In this document: in pieces, positions 50,535 through 59,437 of the stretch
Layout: every line of letters starts with the position of its first letter
Numbering within the stretch: the first letter of the stretch is position 1
Source: Algoriphagus aestuariicola
GTDB lineage: Bacteria > Bacteroidota > Bacteroidia > Cytophagales > Cyclobacteriaceae
DNA length: 64,000 nt
Reading direction: 5' to 3'
Assembly (NCBI RefSeq): GCF_017254835.1
Contig: NZ_JAFKCW010000005.1
Coordinates: forward strand, 1-64,000
Position numbers and translations under genes: made by a program
Notes under the pieces: model-generated
What the model was told of the DNA's origin: nothing
The model's input: the letters and a program-made list of their open reading frames with translations, nothing else
The model's database searches: none

Positions 50535-50660
50535 AGGCTTGAAGTCTACGGATTTCTCTGCGTCTTTCGCGTCTTTGCGAGAAAGTGATTTGTGTTCGTT
50601 AGGTTTTTATGTTCTTATTATTAATTTTTCCCTGCCTCCTCTGCTCCTTTGCGGTGAATC
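50535..50660. repeat. Intergenic repeat of the CTCTGCGTCTTTGCG type
   Basis: The segment contains TCTCTGCGTCTTTCGCG followed by TCTTTGCGAGAAAG (50554-50584) and a related CTCTGCTCCTTTGCGGTGAA (50639-50658). Such tracts are widely dispersed between genes in Bacteroidota and other phyla. No gene is visible in the 281-base gap. Confidence 0.4.
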
Positions 50661-50735
50661 CAAAAAAATCCACCTGCGGATTGGTTTCGAAAGTGGAAAG
50701 GGCGAAATTAAGTTTTGAACCCGAAGCGCCCTACT

Positions 50736-52103
50736 ATGAAATCTTTTAAAATTCTGCTGTCATTCCTGTTTTTGGCAGCTTTTTTTGCATCTGCTTTTTC
50801 CCAAGAGCTCCTCATCAACCATGTCAATGTCCTTACCATGCAGGATGACCGGGTGCTGCAGGACCATTCTATCTATGTCAAAGATGGTGTGATCATGGAG
50901 ATCGCGCCAGCACAGGAGGTTTCCCGTGCAGGAGTTCAGACCTTGGACGGACGGGGCATGTATGTGTTTCCGGGACTGGCGGAGTTTCATGCGCATTTAC
51001 CCAACCCGGATCAGTTTGGTCCGGAGTTTCAAGAGGAGGTTTTGTGGCTTTATTTGGCGAATGGCGTGCTGAGGATTCGCAGCATGCTCGGCCATAAGTC
51101 GCATTTGGCGCTAAAGGAAAAAGTAGAAAAAGGAGAAGTTCCAGGTCCGCGGATGTTCATCTCCGGCCCTTCGCTCAACGGTACCTCGGTCGCAGATCCG
51201 GAATCGGGGCGTCAGATGGTGCGGGAGCAGAAGGAAGCGGGATACGATCACTTGAAACTTCACCCCGGGTTGGATACTCCCAAGTTTCTGGCGATCGCTG
51301 ACGAAGCCAAGAAAGTCGGGATCTACTATGGCGGACACGTCTCTCTGGACGTGGGTTTGGTGACTTCCGTAAAGAACGGCTATCGCTCAGTGGAGCATAT
51401 CGACGGATTTCTGGAAGCCATGCTGCCGGAAGGGACAATGATCGACCCGACGGTCTCCGGTCCATTTAATATGAATTTGGTGGGGCAGGTGGATCAGGCC
51501 AAGCTCGCGGGATTGATTCAGCTTTGTCTTGAAAACAAAACTTGGATCGCTCCTACGATGACTCTTTTTGAACGCTACTTTGGCTATCAGCCAGCCTCCG
51601 AACTTCGACAGCAGGCGGAAATGCAGTACCTTCCCGGACAGATGGTGACCCAGTGGTTTAACACTAAGAGCCAACTTGAAGCAAACGGCGTCTTGGCAGA
51701 AGCCAAGGTCAAACCTTACCTCGATTTTAGGCGAAAGCTTTTTCTGGATCTGCACAAGGCTGGCGTGCCGATGGTCATGAGCTCGGATTCCCCGCAGGTG
51801 TTCAACGTACCCGGCTTTTCCATCCATAGAGAGATCGAATCCATGTCTATCGCCGGCATGTCCAATTATGAGATTTTGAAAACCGGCTCGGTCAACTGTG
51901 CGGACTATTTTGAAGAAAGCGGTGACTGGGGTGTACTGCGGGCCGGAGCAGCGGCGGAGTTTGTGATGGTTCAAAAAAATCCGCTTGAGGATTTGGCTAC
52001 CTTGCAAAATCCCCAAGGGATTATGATTCAGGGCAAATTTATCCCAAAGGATGAGCTGAGCCGACAGCTGAACCAGATCCGCCAAAAATATCTCAGAAAG
52101 TAG
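50736..52103 (+). CDS. Secreted amidohydrolase (imidazolonepropionase-like)
   Basis: The 455-residue protein has a signal peptide (to about residue 22, AFSQ) and an amidohydrolase TIM barrel. Metal site motifs are FHAHLP (HxH, near 86), a Lys in DHLKLHPG (near 172), GGHVS (near 203), EHIDG and SSDSPQ with the catalytic Asp (near 353). The family cleaves cyclic amides, peptides or other amide-like bonds; the substrate is unknown and extracytoplasmic. I chose the ATG at 50736 because it begins the signal peptide; the TTG 21 bases upstream adds a charged stretch. Confidence 0.87.
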   Translation: MKSFKILLSFLFLAAFFASAFSQELLINHVNVLTMQDDRVLQDHSIYVKDGVIMEIAPAQEVSRAGVQTLDGRGMYVFPGLAEFHAHLPNPDQFGPEFQEEVLWLYLANGVLRIRSMLGHKSHLALKEKVEKGEVPGPRMFISGPSLNGTSVADPESGRQMVREQKEAGYDHLKLHPGLDTPKFLAIADEAKKVGIYYGGHVSLDVGLVTSVKNGYRSVEHIDGFLEAMLPEGTMIDPTVSGPFNMNLVGQVDQAKLAGLIQLCLENKTWIAPTMTLFERYFGYQPASELRQQAEMQYLPGQMVTQWFNTKSQLEANGVLAEAKVKPYLDFRRKLFLDLHKAGVPMVMSSDSPQVFNVPGFSIHREIESMSIAGMSNYEILKTGSVNCADYFEESGDWGVLRAGAAAEFVMVQKNPLEDLATLQNPQGIMIQGKFIPKDELSRQLNQIRQKYLRK

Positions 52104-52212
52104 GACTATGGTTTTCGATTTACCATGTAAGAGTCCTCAACTGCGCTCAGGCTGACATAAAGGGCCAGTTTTCCATTATTCCAATTTTGTAATTTTCCAA
52201 TTCCAATAAACC
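52104..52212. repeat. Intergenic repeats upstream of the epimerase gene
   Basis: The gap holds AGGACT/AGTCCT arms (52104-52137), the CTGCGCTCAGGCTGACA segment also seen in degenerate form at 24191, and a CCAATTTT-type micro-repeat. No clear promoter box was found. Confidence 0.35.
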
Positions 52213-53349
52213 ATGAAATACCTTTCGATGATCGGCCTCGCGGCCATGCTTGCTGGCTCCTACGCCTGCTCCCAAAAACCAACCCAAGAACCTATTAAAG
52301 AAGAATCCAAACTCATGATCAAAGCAGAACAAGTGGCCGAACATGCCGGTCAACCGGTTTTCCGTTACATCCTGGACAACGGAACAATGCAAGTAGAACT
52401 ATCCAACTATGGTGGACTGATCACCAAAATCATTGTTCCGGACAAAGACGGAAAGAAGGAAAACGTCGCCCTCACCTTCGATACAGTCGAGGAATACCTG
52501 ACCAAGGATAATCCCTTTTTCGGGGCGACTGCGGGACGGGTAGCCAACAGGATCGGCGGTGCCAAGTTTGAGTTGGATGGAAAAACCTACGAGCTGGCAA
52601 AGAACAATGGGAACAATACACTCCATGGTGGCAAGGAAGGCTTCAACAAGAAAGTGTGGACTCCTGAAACTTACACCAACGATTCCACTGTAGGCGTGAA
52701 AATGAGCTATCTCAGTGTGGACGGAGAGGAGGGCTATCCCGGCAATTTGCAGACCACGCTTTGGATGGAGCTGACCGAGGGCAATACCCTCAGAATCCGA
52801 TTTGAGGGCAGTACAGACCAGAAGACTATCCTCAATCTCACCAACCATACCTATTTCAATCTGGGTGGCATCAAACGCGATGTGCTGGACCATGAGTTTC
52901 AGTTTTGGGCTGATGCCTATACTCCCGTGGATGATGAGTTGATTCCCACTGGAGAGGTCAAAGACGTCACCGGTACTCCTTTTGACTTCCGTACTCCAAA
53001 AGTCCTGGGCGATCAGATCGCCGCCAACGCGGGAGGCTTTGACCATAACATGGTAATGAAAATGGAGCCTTCGGACGAGATGAAACACTTTGTCCGGGTT
53101 CGCCATCCGGAGAGCGGGAGGGTGATGGATATGTACTCGGACAATGTGGGTGTACAGTTCTATACCGGTAATTTCCTTTCCAAATTTGCTGGAGCTGAGG
53201 GCAAAACCTATGACAAACACTGGGGTTTTTGTCTGGAATCACAAAACTGGCCAGACGCAATTAACCACGACAATTTCCCAAGCCCGATCCTGAATCCGGG
53301 AGAGAAATACGAGCATACGATTGAGTATAAGTTTTCGGTGGAAAAATGA
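52213..53349 (+). CDS. galM: Aldose 1-epimerase (galactose mutarotase), lipoprotein
   Basis: The 378-residue protein is a lipoprotein (SYAC, Cys 19) with the GalM beta-sandwich. NNTLHGGKEGFNKKVW carries the first active-site His (near 138), LTNHTYFNLGG the second (near 216), and LESQNWPDAINH the catalytic Glu (near 345). It interconverts alpha and beta anomers of aldoses such as galactose or glucose; the export signal places it in the periplasm or outer membrane. It closes with its own terminator. Confidence 0.95.
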   Translation: MKYLSMIGLAAMLAGSYACSQKPTQEPIKEESKLMIKAEQVAEHAGQPVFRYILDNGTMQVELSNYGGLITKIIVPDKDGKKENVALTFDTVEEYLTKDNPFFGATAGRVANRIGGAKFELDGKTYELAKNNGNNTLHGGKEGFNKKVWTPETYTNDSTVGVKMSYLSVDGEEGYPGNLQTTLWMELTEGNTLRIRFEGSTDQKTILNLTNHTYFNLGGIKRDVLDHEFQFWADAYTPVDDELIPTGEVKDVTGTPFDFRTPKVLGDQIAANAGGFDHNMVMKMEPSDEMKHFVRVRHPESGRVMDMYSDNVGVQFYTGNFLSKFAGAEGKTYDKHWGFCLESQNWPDAINHDNFPSPILNPGEKYEHTIEYKFSVEK

Positions 53350-53358
53350 TGCCTGACA

Positions 53359-53390
53359 ACTCTCCAAGGGTTTTAGATCCCTTGGAGAGT
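53359..53390 (+). terminator. Terminator hairpin after galM
   Basis: ACTCTCCAAGGG pairs perfectly with CCCTTGGAGAGT around an eight-base loop. T residues follow after a short gap. It can serve both galM and the convergent DUF2200 gene. Confidence 0.85.
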
Positions 53391-53397
53391 TGACTTT

Positions 53398-53760
53398 TTA
53401 GCTCCTCAGGATCTTTTCCATTTTTCTGCCTTTGGCCAGTTCGTCGACTAGCTTGTCAAGGTAGCGCGTTTGTCGGGTGAGGGGATTGTCGATCTCCTCG
53501 ATCCGGTAGCCGCAGATCATTCCGGTGATTAGGTGGGCGTTGGGGTGGAGTTTCGCTTGGGAAAAAAAGGATTCGAAGGTCACCTTCTCCTCAATCAGCT
53601 GCTGGATCTTCTTCTCGTCAAAGCCCGTCAGCCAGGTGATGACCTCATTCAACTCGTCCTTAGTTCGGCCCTTTTTTTCCACTTTTGTGACGTAGTGGGG
53701 ATATACGGAGGAGAAAGTCATCTTGGCAATGCGTTCGTTGTGGGTATCGGTGGGCTTCAT
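53398..53760 (-). CDS. DUF2200 family protein
   Basis: The 120-residue cytosolic protein fits DUF2200: [26 protein letters not shown] near the N-terminus (in part FSSVYPHYV), a central VITWLTGF, and [31 protein letters not shown] (in part [16 protein letters not shown]) at the end. The function is unknown. It is a single gene between convergent galM and a co-directional serine hydrolase gene. Confidence 0.85.
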   Translation of the reverse strand: MKPTDTHNERIAKMTFSSVYPHYVTKVEKKGRTKDELNEVITWLTGFDEKKIQQLIEEKVTFESFFSQAKLHPNAHLITGMICGYRIEEIDNPLTRQTRYLDKLVDELAKGRKMEKILRS

Positions 53761-53849
53761 AGTGACTGGGTTTATAGGCTCAAATTATCGATGCCGAGCC
53801 AAATTAACAATTTTGGATTTTCGGGGTCTCAATTCAGTACTGAATGGCC

Positions 53850-54893
53850 TTAGCCTTTCCGAAGGATCTTCACGATCCGGTTGTAAAAGATCTCCGATAC
53901 ATTCCACATCGTTCCTCCGCTGGTATTGACAAACTGCACCACCACCGCGTCGATGTCTGGATGGTAAAAGGCATGGCTTTGATAGCCGGGCAGCAGTCCC
54001 GTATGTCCGTAATCGTAGATGGCTGAATAGATCGCCTGCTCCTCATCGTTCAACAGGGAACCGTCATTCAGTGCTCGGAGAAATATCCCAACTTCCTCGG
54101 CTGTCGAGATCATAGAGCCTCCAGGTTGGATGAAGTCATTGCCCTTGATATCCGGCTGATAGTCTACAAAGTACCCGCTCATCACTTCGTCCAGATTCAC
54201 TTCTTTCAAAAGACTGTAGGTGTGGCTCAGACCAATTGGATCGAGTATTTTCTCCCGGATATAACGATGATGGCTGTAGCCTAGGGTTTTGTCAAGGATT
54301 TCCCCGATCAGGAGATAGTTGGTGTTGGAGTAGCTGTATTTGCTATCAGGAGCGAAGTCGGCGGGCCGATCAAAAACAAGCTGATAGGTATCGCTATTTT
54401 TCTTGAACGGATCGGCCCAAGGATAATCCGGATGATCGGTGTAGTTGGGGATGCCGCTACGATGTCGTACCAGCATTCGAAGAGTGATATGCTCGGAATT
54501 TTCTATCCTATCGGTAAAATCAGGAAGATAGTCTGCCAAGCTTTGGTCAAGGGAAAGAACACCCGCCTGGGCAAGTTTGGCAACTGCCACCGCAATGTAA
54601 AGCTTGCTGATACTGGCAATTTTAAAAAGACTTTGCGGATCTGCGGGGATATGATTTTCCCGGTTTTTCCAGCCAGCAGCGTAGAGCGCGGGCTCCTTTC
54701 CTGCTTGGTCTACATACACGATCATCCCGTCGATACCGTAAGAAATGGCTTCTTCTACCTGCTCCCGCACCGTGTCTGGCAGAGGCATGATCCAGGCCTT
54801 GACCAGGTTCCAAGGCGGAAAAATAATCAGGCTGATGAGGCCTACTAGGGGCATTACAATCTGAAAAAATCGCTTGGTTTTGCTTTTGGTCAT
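53850..54893 (-). CDS. Membrane-anchored beta-lactamase-family serine hydrolase
   Basis: The 347-residue protein has an N-terminal membrane anchor (about residues 10-32) and a class C beta-lactamase/D-aminopeptidase fold facing the periplasm. The three motifs are present: SISK (SxxK, near residue 94), YSNTNY (YxN, near 198) and HTG in DYGHTGLLPGYQS (near 294), where HTG replaces the KTG box as in esterase-type members. Substrates range from peptides to esters; none can be assigned. It is divergent from the next gene. Confidence 0.87.
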   Translation of the reverse strand: MTKSKTKRFFQIVMPLVGLISLIIFPPWNLVKAWIMPLPDTVREQVEEAISYGIDGMIVYVDQAGKEPALYAAGWKNRENHIPADPQSLFKIASISKLYIAVAVAKLAQAGVLSLDQSLADYLPDFTDRIENSEHITLRMLVRHRSGIPNYTDHPDYPWADPFKKNSDTYQLVFDRPADFAPDSKYSYSNTNYLLIGEILDKTLGYSHHRYIREKILDPIGLSHTYSLLKEVNLDEVMSGYFVDYQPDIKGNDFIQPGGSMISTAEEVGIFLRALNDGSLLNDEEQAIYSAIYDYGHTGLLPGYQSHAFYHPDIDAVVVQFVNTSGGTMWNVSEIFYNRIVKILRKG

Positions 54894-55165
54894 CCCGCCA
54901 AGTTATAAAAGCTCAAGAGTTAATGAAAAAAACAAGGAGGATTCGATTCTACTGGCGTAGTACATGCTTTTGCCGAGCTGAGAGGGCTTGAAGCCAAAAA
55001 TGGGATAGCGTAGTCCTCAGAATTGTCGAGAACCATGAATAGGATGTTCTTTTTAACTTATAGCTTTCATTCCCAAGGCTCTTTCTTCAGTATTCCTGAT
55101 CTATTCCGGATTTTGGGTAGATTAGAGAACCTGTTGATTTTTTGAGTTTTATCCACCTTCCGAAA
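54894..55165. other. Divergent intergenic region without recognised sites
   Basis: This 272-base gap lies between a leftward serine hydrolase gene and a rightward hydrolase gene. I see no gene, operator or convincing promoter box. Confidence 0.4.
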
Positions 55166-57589
55166 ATGATCAAGAACAAATTCAAACAAGCCAAAGCCTG
55201 GATTAGGGCCAAGTTACTTCTAGTCAAACCCGGACAGACCTCCATCAAGGGAGCTGCTGTGGGATTGCTGATCGGAAGCATTGGATTGATGCTACTTTAC
55301 TACCTATTGGTAGCATTCAATATCCGAGACCCTTGGGCTTTTTTGTTGGGAATCCTGATGATCGGAGCGACTATTCTGGCAGCATTTATTTCCGTTTGGC
55401 TTCTGAAGCTGATCTATCAAATTCCGAAATGGTATAAGATTGCCTTATTGATTGCTTTTCCCCTCTTTTTCATGATTTATTTTGGGGAGATCAAACTGAT
55501 TGGCTGGAGTATTTTGCTCTTTTCCCTCTTGGGAGCAGCTTGGTTTACTTTTTCAAAAACAGGCTTCAAACCCCTCAAAACACCCAAGAAGGTGGTTTTC
55601 ATTCTAGGTGGTCTCTTGGGAATTGCCGGCCTGGCATTGAGCATTTACTACTATTCGGTGAAAGGCCTGGAGATGGATAAAATTGAAAATGCCGTGCGCT
55701 ATTCCAAAGTCGAGATTCCCCATATTCCTGGCGAATCACCTGCCAAAGCAGGCTCTTATAAGGTCTTGACCCTGACCTATGGCAGCGGAAAAGACAAGCA
55801 TAGGCCAGAATTCGGCGAGGAAGTCACCTTCAAAACAGATTCCGTCAACGGGGTCGCTTTTTTGGACAACTGGAAAGGGTTTGGCGGTTGGTGGAGGGAG
55901 AAGTACTGGGGTTTTGATTCCAAATCTCTCCCGATCAATGGCCGGGTCTGGTATCCAGAAGGTGATGGGCCTTTTCCCTTAGTGTTGGTGGTCCATGGCA
56001 ATCACTCCATGCAGGATTTCTCTGATCCCGGATATGACTACCTCGGTGAGTTGTTGGCTTCGCGGGGAATGATCTTGGTTTCTGTCGATGAAAATTTCAT
56101 CAATGGTTCTTGGTCTGACATGTTTGGTGGATTACAGAAAGAAAATGATGCCCGAGGCTGGCTTTTGCTCGAGCATTTGAAAGTTTGGGAGCAGTGGAAT
56201 GCTTCGGAAGATCACCCATTTGCAGGAAAAGTAGACATGGATCGCATTTCCTTGATGGGACATTCCAGAGGTGGGGAGGCGGTGGCCCATGCTGCGATGC
56301 TCAATGATTTGGATTTTTACCCGGATGATGCGACCATCCCATTGGGCTATCATTTTAATATTCGGTCCATCGTTTCCATCGCTCCGGTGGATGGGCAGTA
56401 TCAGCCTGGCAATACCCGAACCAAGATCAAGGACATCGATTATTTTGTCTTCCATGGATCTCAAGATGCCGACGTGACCTCATTCATGGGCTCCATGCAG
56501 TTTGAGCGGGTGACCTTTGAGGACAGCGCATATCATTTCAAAACAGGGCTTTATATCCAAGGCGCCAATCATGGGCAATTCAATACTTCCTGGGGGGATA
56601 ATGATATCGGAAATCCCTTCAAAGGACTGCTCAATTTGGAACAGCAGCTAGATGCAGAAAGCCAACAAGAAATAGCCAAGGTCTATATTTCCGCATTTTT
56701 GGAGGTTTCGCTGAATGCCAAAAAGGAGTATTTGCTTTTATTCCTGGATGCAAGAGCCGGAAAGGATTGGTTACCGGTGACGATTTACCTGAGCCAATTT
56801 GAAGATTCAAATACCCGCTATTTGACGGACTTCAATGCTGATTTTGATGTGGCTACTGATGGATTGGGAGGCAAGATTTCCGGAGAAAACCTGAAGGTTT
56901 GGAGAGAAGGGGAGGTAGATCTCAAGGATTCCAAAAAGGGAACCCGAGCGGTTTTCTTGGGCTGGAACTATGAAATCGCTGATTCACTAAAAGAGGAATC
57001 TGTCAAAGAAGTGGTGGCTGACTCCTTGATCGCCAGCTATTCGATTTTCTCGGATTTCGGGAAATTCCAATTGGATTCCATTTCGGTTTTCGTGTTTGAA
57101 ATGGCCGAATCCAAAGAGAGTTCAAATCCCAAAACGGAAGGAAAATGGGTCTCTGACAATGAGACTGAGGAAAATGTGGAAGAATCCAAAGAAGAATCCG
57201 GGGAAGAGGACAATTCCAACAACTCGGAGGTGGAGGAGAAAGATGAGGAAGTAGAAGAGGAAAAGGAACCAGAGAAACCTTTGGATCTACGAATTTTGAT
57301 GAGAGACACGACGGGAAACCAAGTTTCGTTTTTGCTCAGTGAATTCTCGGCTTTGCAGCGACAGATCAAGGTAAATACCTTGAAGTCGGAATTTTTGGAA
57401 GGTGAGGGTAAGTCGGAGATCGTCTTCCAGAAGTATGTTTTCGACTTAGATAAGCTGAGAGATAAGAATCCGAATTTTGATCCTTATAAAATCTCAGAAA
57501 TCCAGTTTGTCTTTGACCAAATCGACCACGGCGTGATCGTTTTGGATAAAGTCGGCTTTAGTAAAAAGATCGAATTGGTGGAATTGTAG
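55166..57589 (+). CDS. Large membrane-anchored alpha/beta hydrolase with acidic linker
   Basis: The 807-residue protein starts with about four to five transmembrane segments (residues about 25-170). An extracytoplasmic alpha/beta hydrolase domain (about 235-510) follows, with LVVHGNHSMQDF at the oxyanion position, GHSRGGEAVAHAA with the nucleophile (near 366) and a late HGQFN with the likely catalytic His. From about 540 a further domain carries an extremely Glu-rich low-complexity linker (about 662-708). Neither substrate nor partner is known. I chose the ATG at 55166, eight codons inside the longest frame, whose first codon is TTG. Confidence 0.78.
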   Translation: MIKNKFKQAKAWIRAKLLLVKPGQTSIKGAAVGLLIGSIGLMLLYYLLVAFNIRDPWAFLLGILMIGATILAAFISVWLLKLIYQIPKWYKIALLIAFPLFFMIYFGEIKLIGWSILLFSLLGAAWFTFSKTGFKPLKTPKKVVFILGGLLGIAGLALSIYYYSVKGLEMDKIENAVRYSKVEIPHIPGESPAKAGSYKVLTLTYGSGKDKHRPEFGEEVTFKTDSVNGVAFLDNWKGFGGWWREKYWGFDSKSLPINGRVWYPEGDGPFPLVLVVHGNHSMQDFSDPGYDYLGELLASRGMILVSVDENFINGSWSDMFGGLQKENDARGWLLLEHLKVWEQWNASEDHPFAGKVDMDRISLMGHSRGGEAVAHAAMLNDLDFYPDDATIPLGYHFNIRSIVSIAPVDGQYQPGNTRTKIKDIDYFVFHGSQDADVTSFMGSMQFERVTFEDSAYHFKTGLYIQGANHGQFNTSWGDNDIGNPFKGLLNLEQQLDAESQQEIAKVYISAFLEVSLNAKKEYLLLFLDARAGKDWLPVTIYLSQFEDSNTRYLTDFNADFDVATDGLGGKISGENLKVWREGEVDLKDSKKGTRAVFLGWNYEIADSLKEESVKEVVADSLIASYSIFSDFGKFQLDSISVFVFEMAESKESSNPKTEGKWVSDNETEENVEESKEESGEEDNSNNSEVEEKDEEVEEEKEPEKPLDLRILMRDTTGNQVSFLLSEFSALQRQIKVNTLKSEFLEGEGKSEIVFQKYVFDLDKLRDKNPNFDPYKISEIQFVFDQIDHGVIVLDKVGFSKKIELVEL

Positions 57590-57693
57590 GGTCAAAGCAA
57601 AGGCACCCAAATTTGCTCCTTTCGAAATCCCTGATAGCAAAACAATAATCAATCTAGAAGATAAAAAGACCTGTAAATCAATTAGAAAGAAAA

Positions 57694-57726
57694 GCGTCAA
57701 GCGAAGTACTCATTTTCGCATGACGC
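57694..57726 (-). terminator. Terminator for the DoxX/YCII unit
   Basis: GCGTCA-A-GCGAA pairs with TTCGC-A-TGACGC; on the minus strand it is followed by TTTTCTTTCT, so it fits leftward transcripts. Confidence 0.65.
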
Positions 57727-57754
57727 CAAATTCAGGTTGTTTCTGTTTTATCAA

Positions 57755-58171
57755 TTAGCCTATTACTCTTTTGTCTTTGGCGACGAACCTTGCAAATGCC
57801 AATAAAGCCCCAACTACCATTATGTTTCTGAAAAAGTTGACCATTTCAAGTTCTTTTTCTCTGCCAAGGTTTGCTGTCATTGCAGTTTCATCCAATTCGT
57901 ATCCCATTGCTCTTGGTAGGTGAACCAAAACAGCCATCAGGAGTACGTACAAGGCCATCAAGGCGTAAGCTAGTTTGTCATACTTGGCTATAACGGCACT
58001 TAGGATGAAAAGCAAGATGCAGACTAAAGTGAAGTAGTTCCAGAAATAGGGAAACGGGATATAGTCAGGCACAAATGCTGCGCCCACCTCAGGTTTTCCT
58101 AGATGCAAACCTACATAGAGCAAAAAGGATAAGGGGAAAATGTATCGACCCAATGATAATAGTTTGTCCAT
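57755..58171 (-). CDS. DoxX-like four-helix membrane protein
   Basis: The 138-residue protein has four hydrophobic segments (about residues 8-22, 42-62, 66-85 and 112-130) and resembles the DoxX/DoxD-like group of small inner-membrane proteins linked to quinone or thiosulfate chemistry and stress; the assignment rests on topology. It follows the YCII-domain gene by 11 bases on the same strand and is presumably co-expressed. Confidence 0.65.
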   Translation of the reverse strand: MDKLLSLGRYIFPLSFLLYVGLHLGKPEVGAAFVPDYIPFPYFWNYFTLVCILLFILSAVIAKYDKLAYALMALYVLLMAVLVHLPRAMGYELDETAMTANLGREKELEMVNFFRNIMVVGALLAFARFVAKDKRVIG

Positions 58172-58182
58172 GCTTTGAAAGT

Positions 58183-58542
58183 TTAGTTTGTTGGAAATGG
58201 AACTAAAGGTCTTATTTCAACCGAGCTATGTGGGTATTTCAAAATTGGGCAAGCTTTGCCCCATTCTTGCACCTCTTCCAAATGGTCTGCTTTACAGATA
58301 AGAAAGCCCGAGACCAAAACACTGTTTTCCTCTTTGTAGGGTTGTTTAGTAGCTGCAATGCCCTCGGAGTTCACTATCGATGCTTCATATCGAATAGGCG
58401 CTGTACTAACCAGTTTTCCCTGCATCGCGATTTTGCCTATCCAAGATTGCCATCTGGGCATATCTTCCGCCATATCTTGGGTAGTTGCCAAATATCCGTT
58501 TTCTGCGCTCGCATTTCGGAATAATAAAAGATACTCTGTCAT
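58183..58542 (-). CDS. YCII-related (DGPF-type) domain protein
   Basis: The 119-residue cytosolic protein is a ferredoxin-like YCII-related domain: it opens with EYLLLFRN, contains WQSWIGKIAMQGKLVSTAP in the middle and VSGFLICKADHLEEVQEW in the second half. The family lacks a firm function; some members sit next to ECF sigma factors. Here the neighbour is a Crp-type regulator gene, and a perfect spaced palindrome lies 22 bases before its ATG. Confidence 0.85.
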   Translation of the reverse strand: MTEYLLLFRNASAENGYLATTQDMAEDMPRWQSWIGKIAMQGKLVSTAPIRYEASIVNSEGIAATKQPYKEENSVLVSGFLICKADHLEEVQEWGKACPILKYPHSSVEIRPLVPFPTN

Positions 58543-58564
58543 GGTCGTTGAATTTTAGGTTGTG

Positions 58565-58586
58565 AATTGTATTTGTTGATACAATT
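58565..58586. promoter_or_regulatory. Spaced palindrome upstream of the YCII-DoxX genes
   Basis: AATTGTAT (58565-58572) and ATACAATT (58579-58586) are perfect reverse complements six bases apart. The inner TGTAT-N6-ATACA has the same geometry as CRP/FNR-class sites (TGTGA-N6-TCACA), so the Crp-type regulator encoded next door is a natural candidate. Confidence 0.6.
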
Positions 58587-58629
58587 TTGGCAATCAAAAA
58601 TTCAAAGAATGATGACAAAAGTCTACAAT

Positions 58630-59199
58630 TTAAAGTTGGGCTTTCAGTCTGCTAAAAACGTCTTTGTTAATGCCTAAATAGGAGGCGATGAGCTTGCTGG
58701 AAAGTCTAGTCATTAAGGTTGGCCTATTTTGCATTAGCCATTTTATGCGGTCAAGTGCGGAAAGAGCAACAAACGTATTGATCCGGTATACCGAATTAGC
58801 GTAAGAGGCTTCTAATATCTGTTTGTAGACTTTATCAAATTGCGGAACAGTTTCCATCATTTCCTGGAATCCTTTTCTGTCTATCGCTAAAAGTTGGGAA
58901 GGTTCAACAGTCCGAATATTTTCGCTTGCGGGCTGGCCACTCCCAAAACTCATCAATTCGGTACACCAATTATCTTCAATGATTAGATCGCGGGTGTTTT
59001 CGTTCATATCCTGGTCGTACACATATACCTGCAAACAACCTTTTGCTATAAAGTAAACATGTTTGCATACTTCCCCTTGGGATAAAAGCTGCTCGTTTCT
59101 TTTGGTTTCAATGGGCTTGAATTTCGACAACACCAGATCAATCTGGTCAATGTTTTTGCCAAGTCGGGTGACAATATGCTGTCTTAAAATTTCAATCAC
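58630..59199 (-). CDS. Crp/Fnr family transcriptional regulator
   Basis: The 189-residue protein has an N-terminal cyclic-nucleotide-binding-like beta roll (about residues 20-115, with LLSQGEVCKHVYFIAKGCL) and a C-terminal helical part with a short winged helix-turn-helix (MTRLSSKLIASYLGINKDVFSRLK). This compact type is common in Bacteroidota; it usually lacks both the iron-sulfur cysteines of FNR and a complete cAMP pocket. The start is GTG; no ATG nearby fits better. It lies upstream of the YCII and DoxX genes on the same strand and may control them. Confidence 0.88.
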   Translation of the reverse strand: MIEILRQHIVTRLGKNIDQIDLVLSKFKPIETKRNEQLLSQGEVCKHVYFIAKGCLQVYVYDQDMNENTRDLIIEDNWCTELMSFGSGQPASENIRTVEPSQLLAIDRKGFQEMMETVPQFDKVYKQILEASYANSVYRINTFVALSALDRIKWLMQNRPTLMTRLSSKLIASYLGINKDVFSRLKAQL

Positions 59200-59437
59200 T
59201 GCTTAATTGGTTTGCTATCGAGTTTTGAATCCAAAACTGCCTAAAACCCAAACTGAAATAGGTGGTGGGAAGTTTATCCACCAAATTGGAAGGACTAAAG
59301 ACTAGGGTTTCGTTAGTATGAAAATAGGATAGAATCGGATTTAGAACTCCATTGTCGGATTTATCCCCCCTTTTAGACCAAAGATTTTGAGACAAAATTC
59401 TGCGCCATCCACAAAAAACCGAATGGGTTAATCGGTT

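Noticed and set aside
59192-59395. 67-codon leftward frame between the Crp-type and GH13 genes
   Set aside because: It overlaps the start of the Crp-type gene, has no recognisable domain and no start context.
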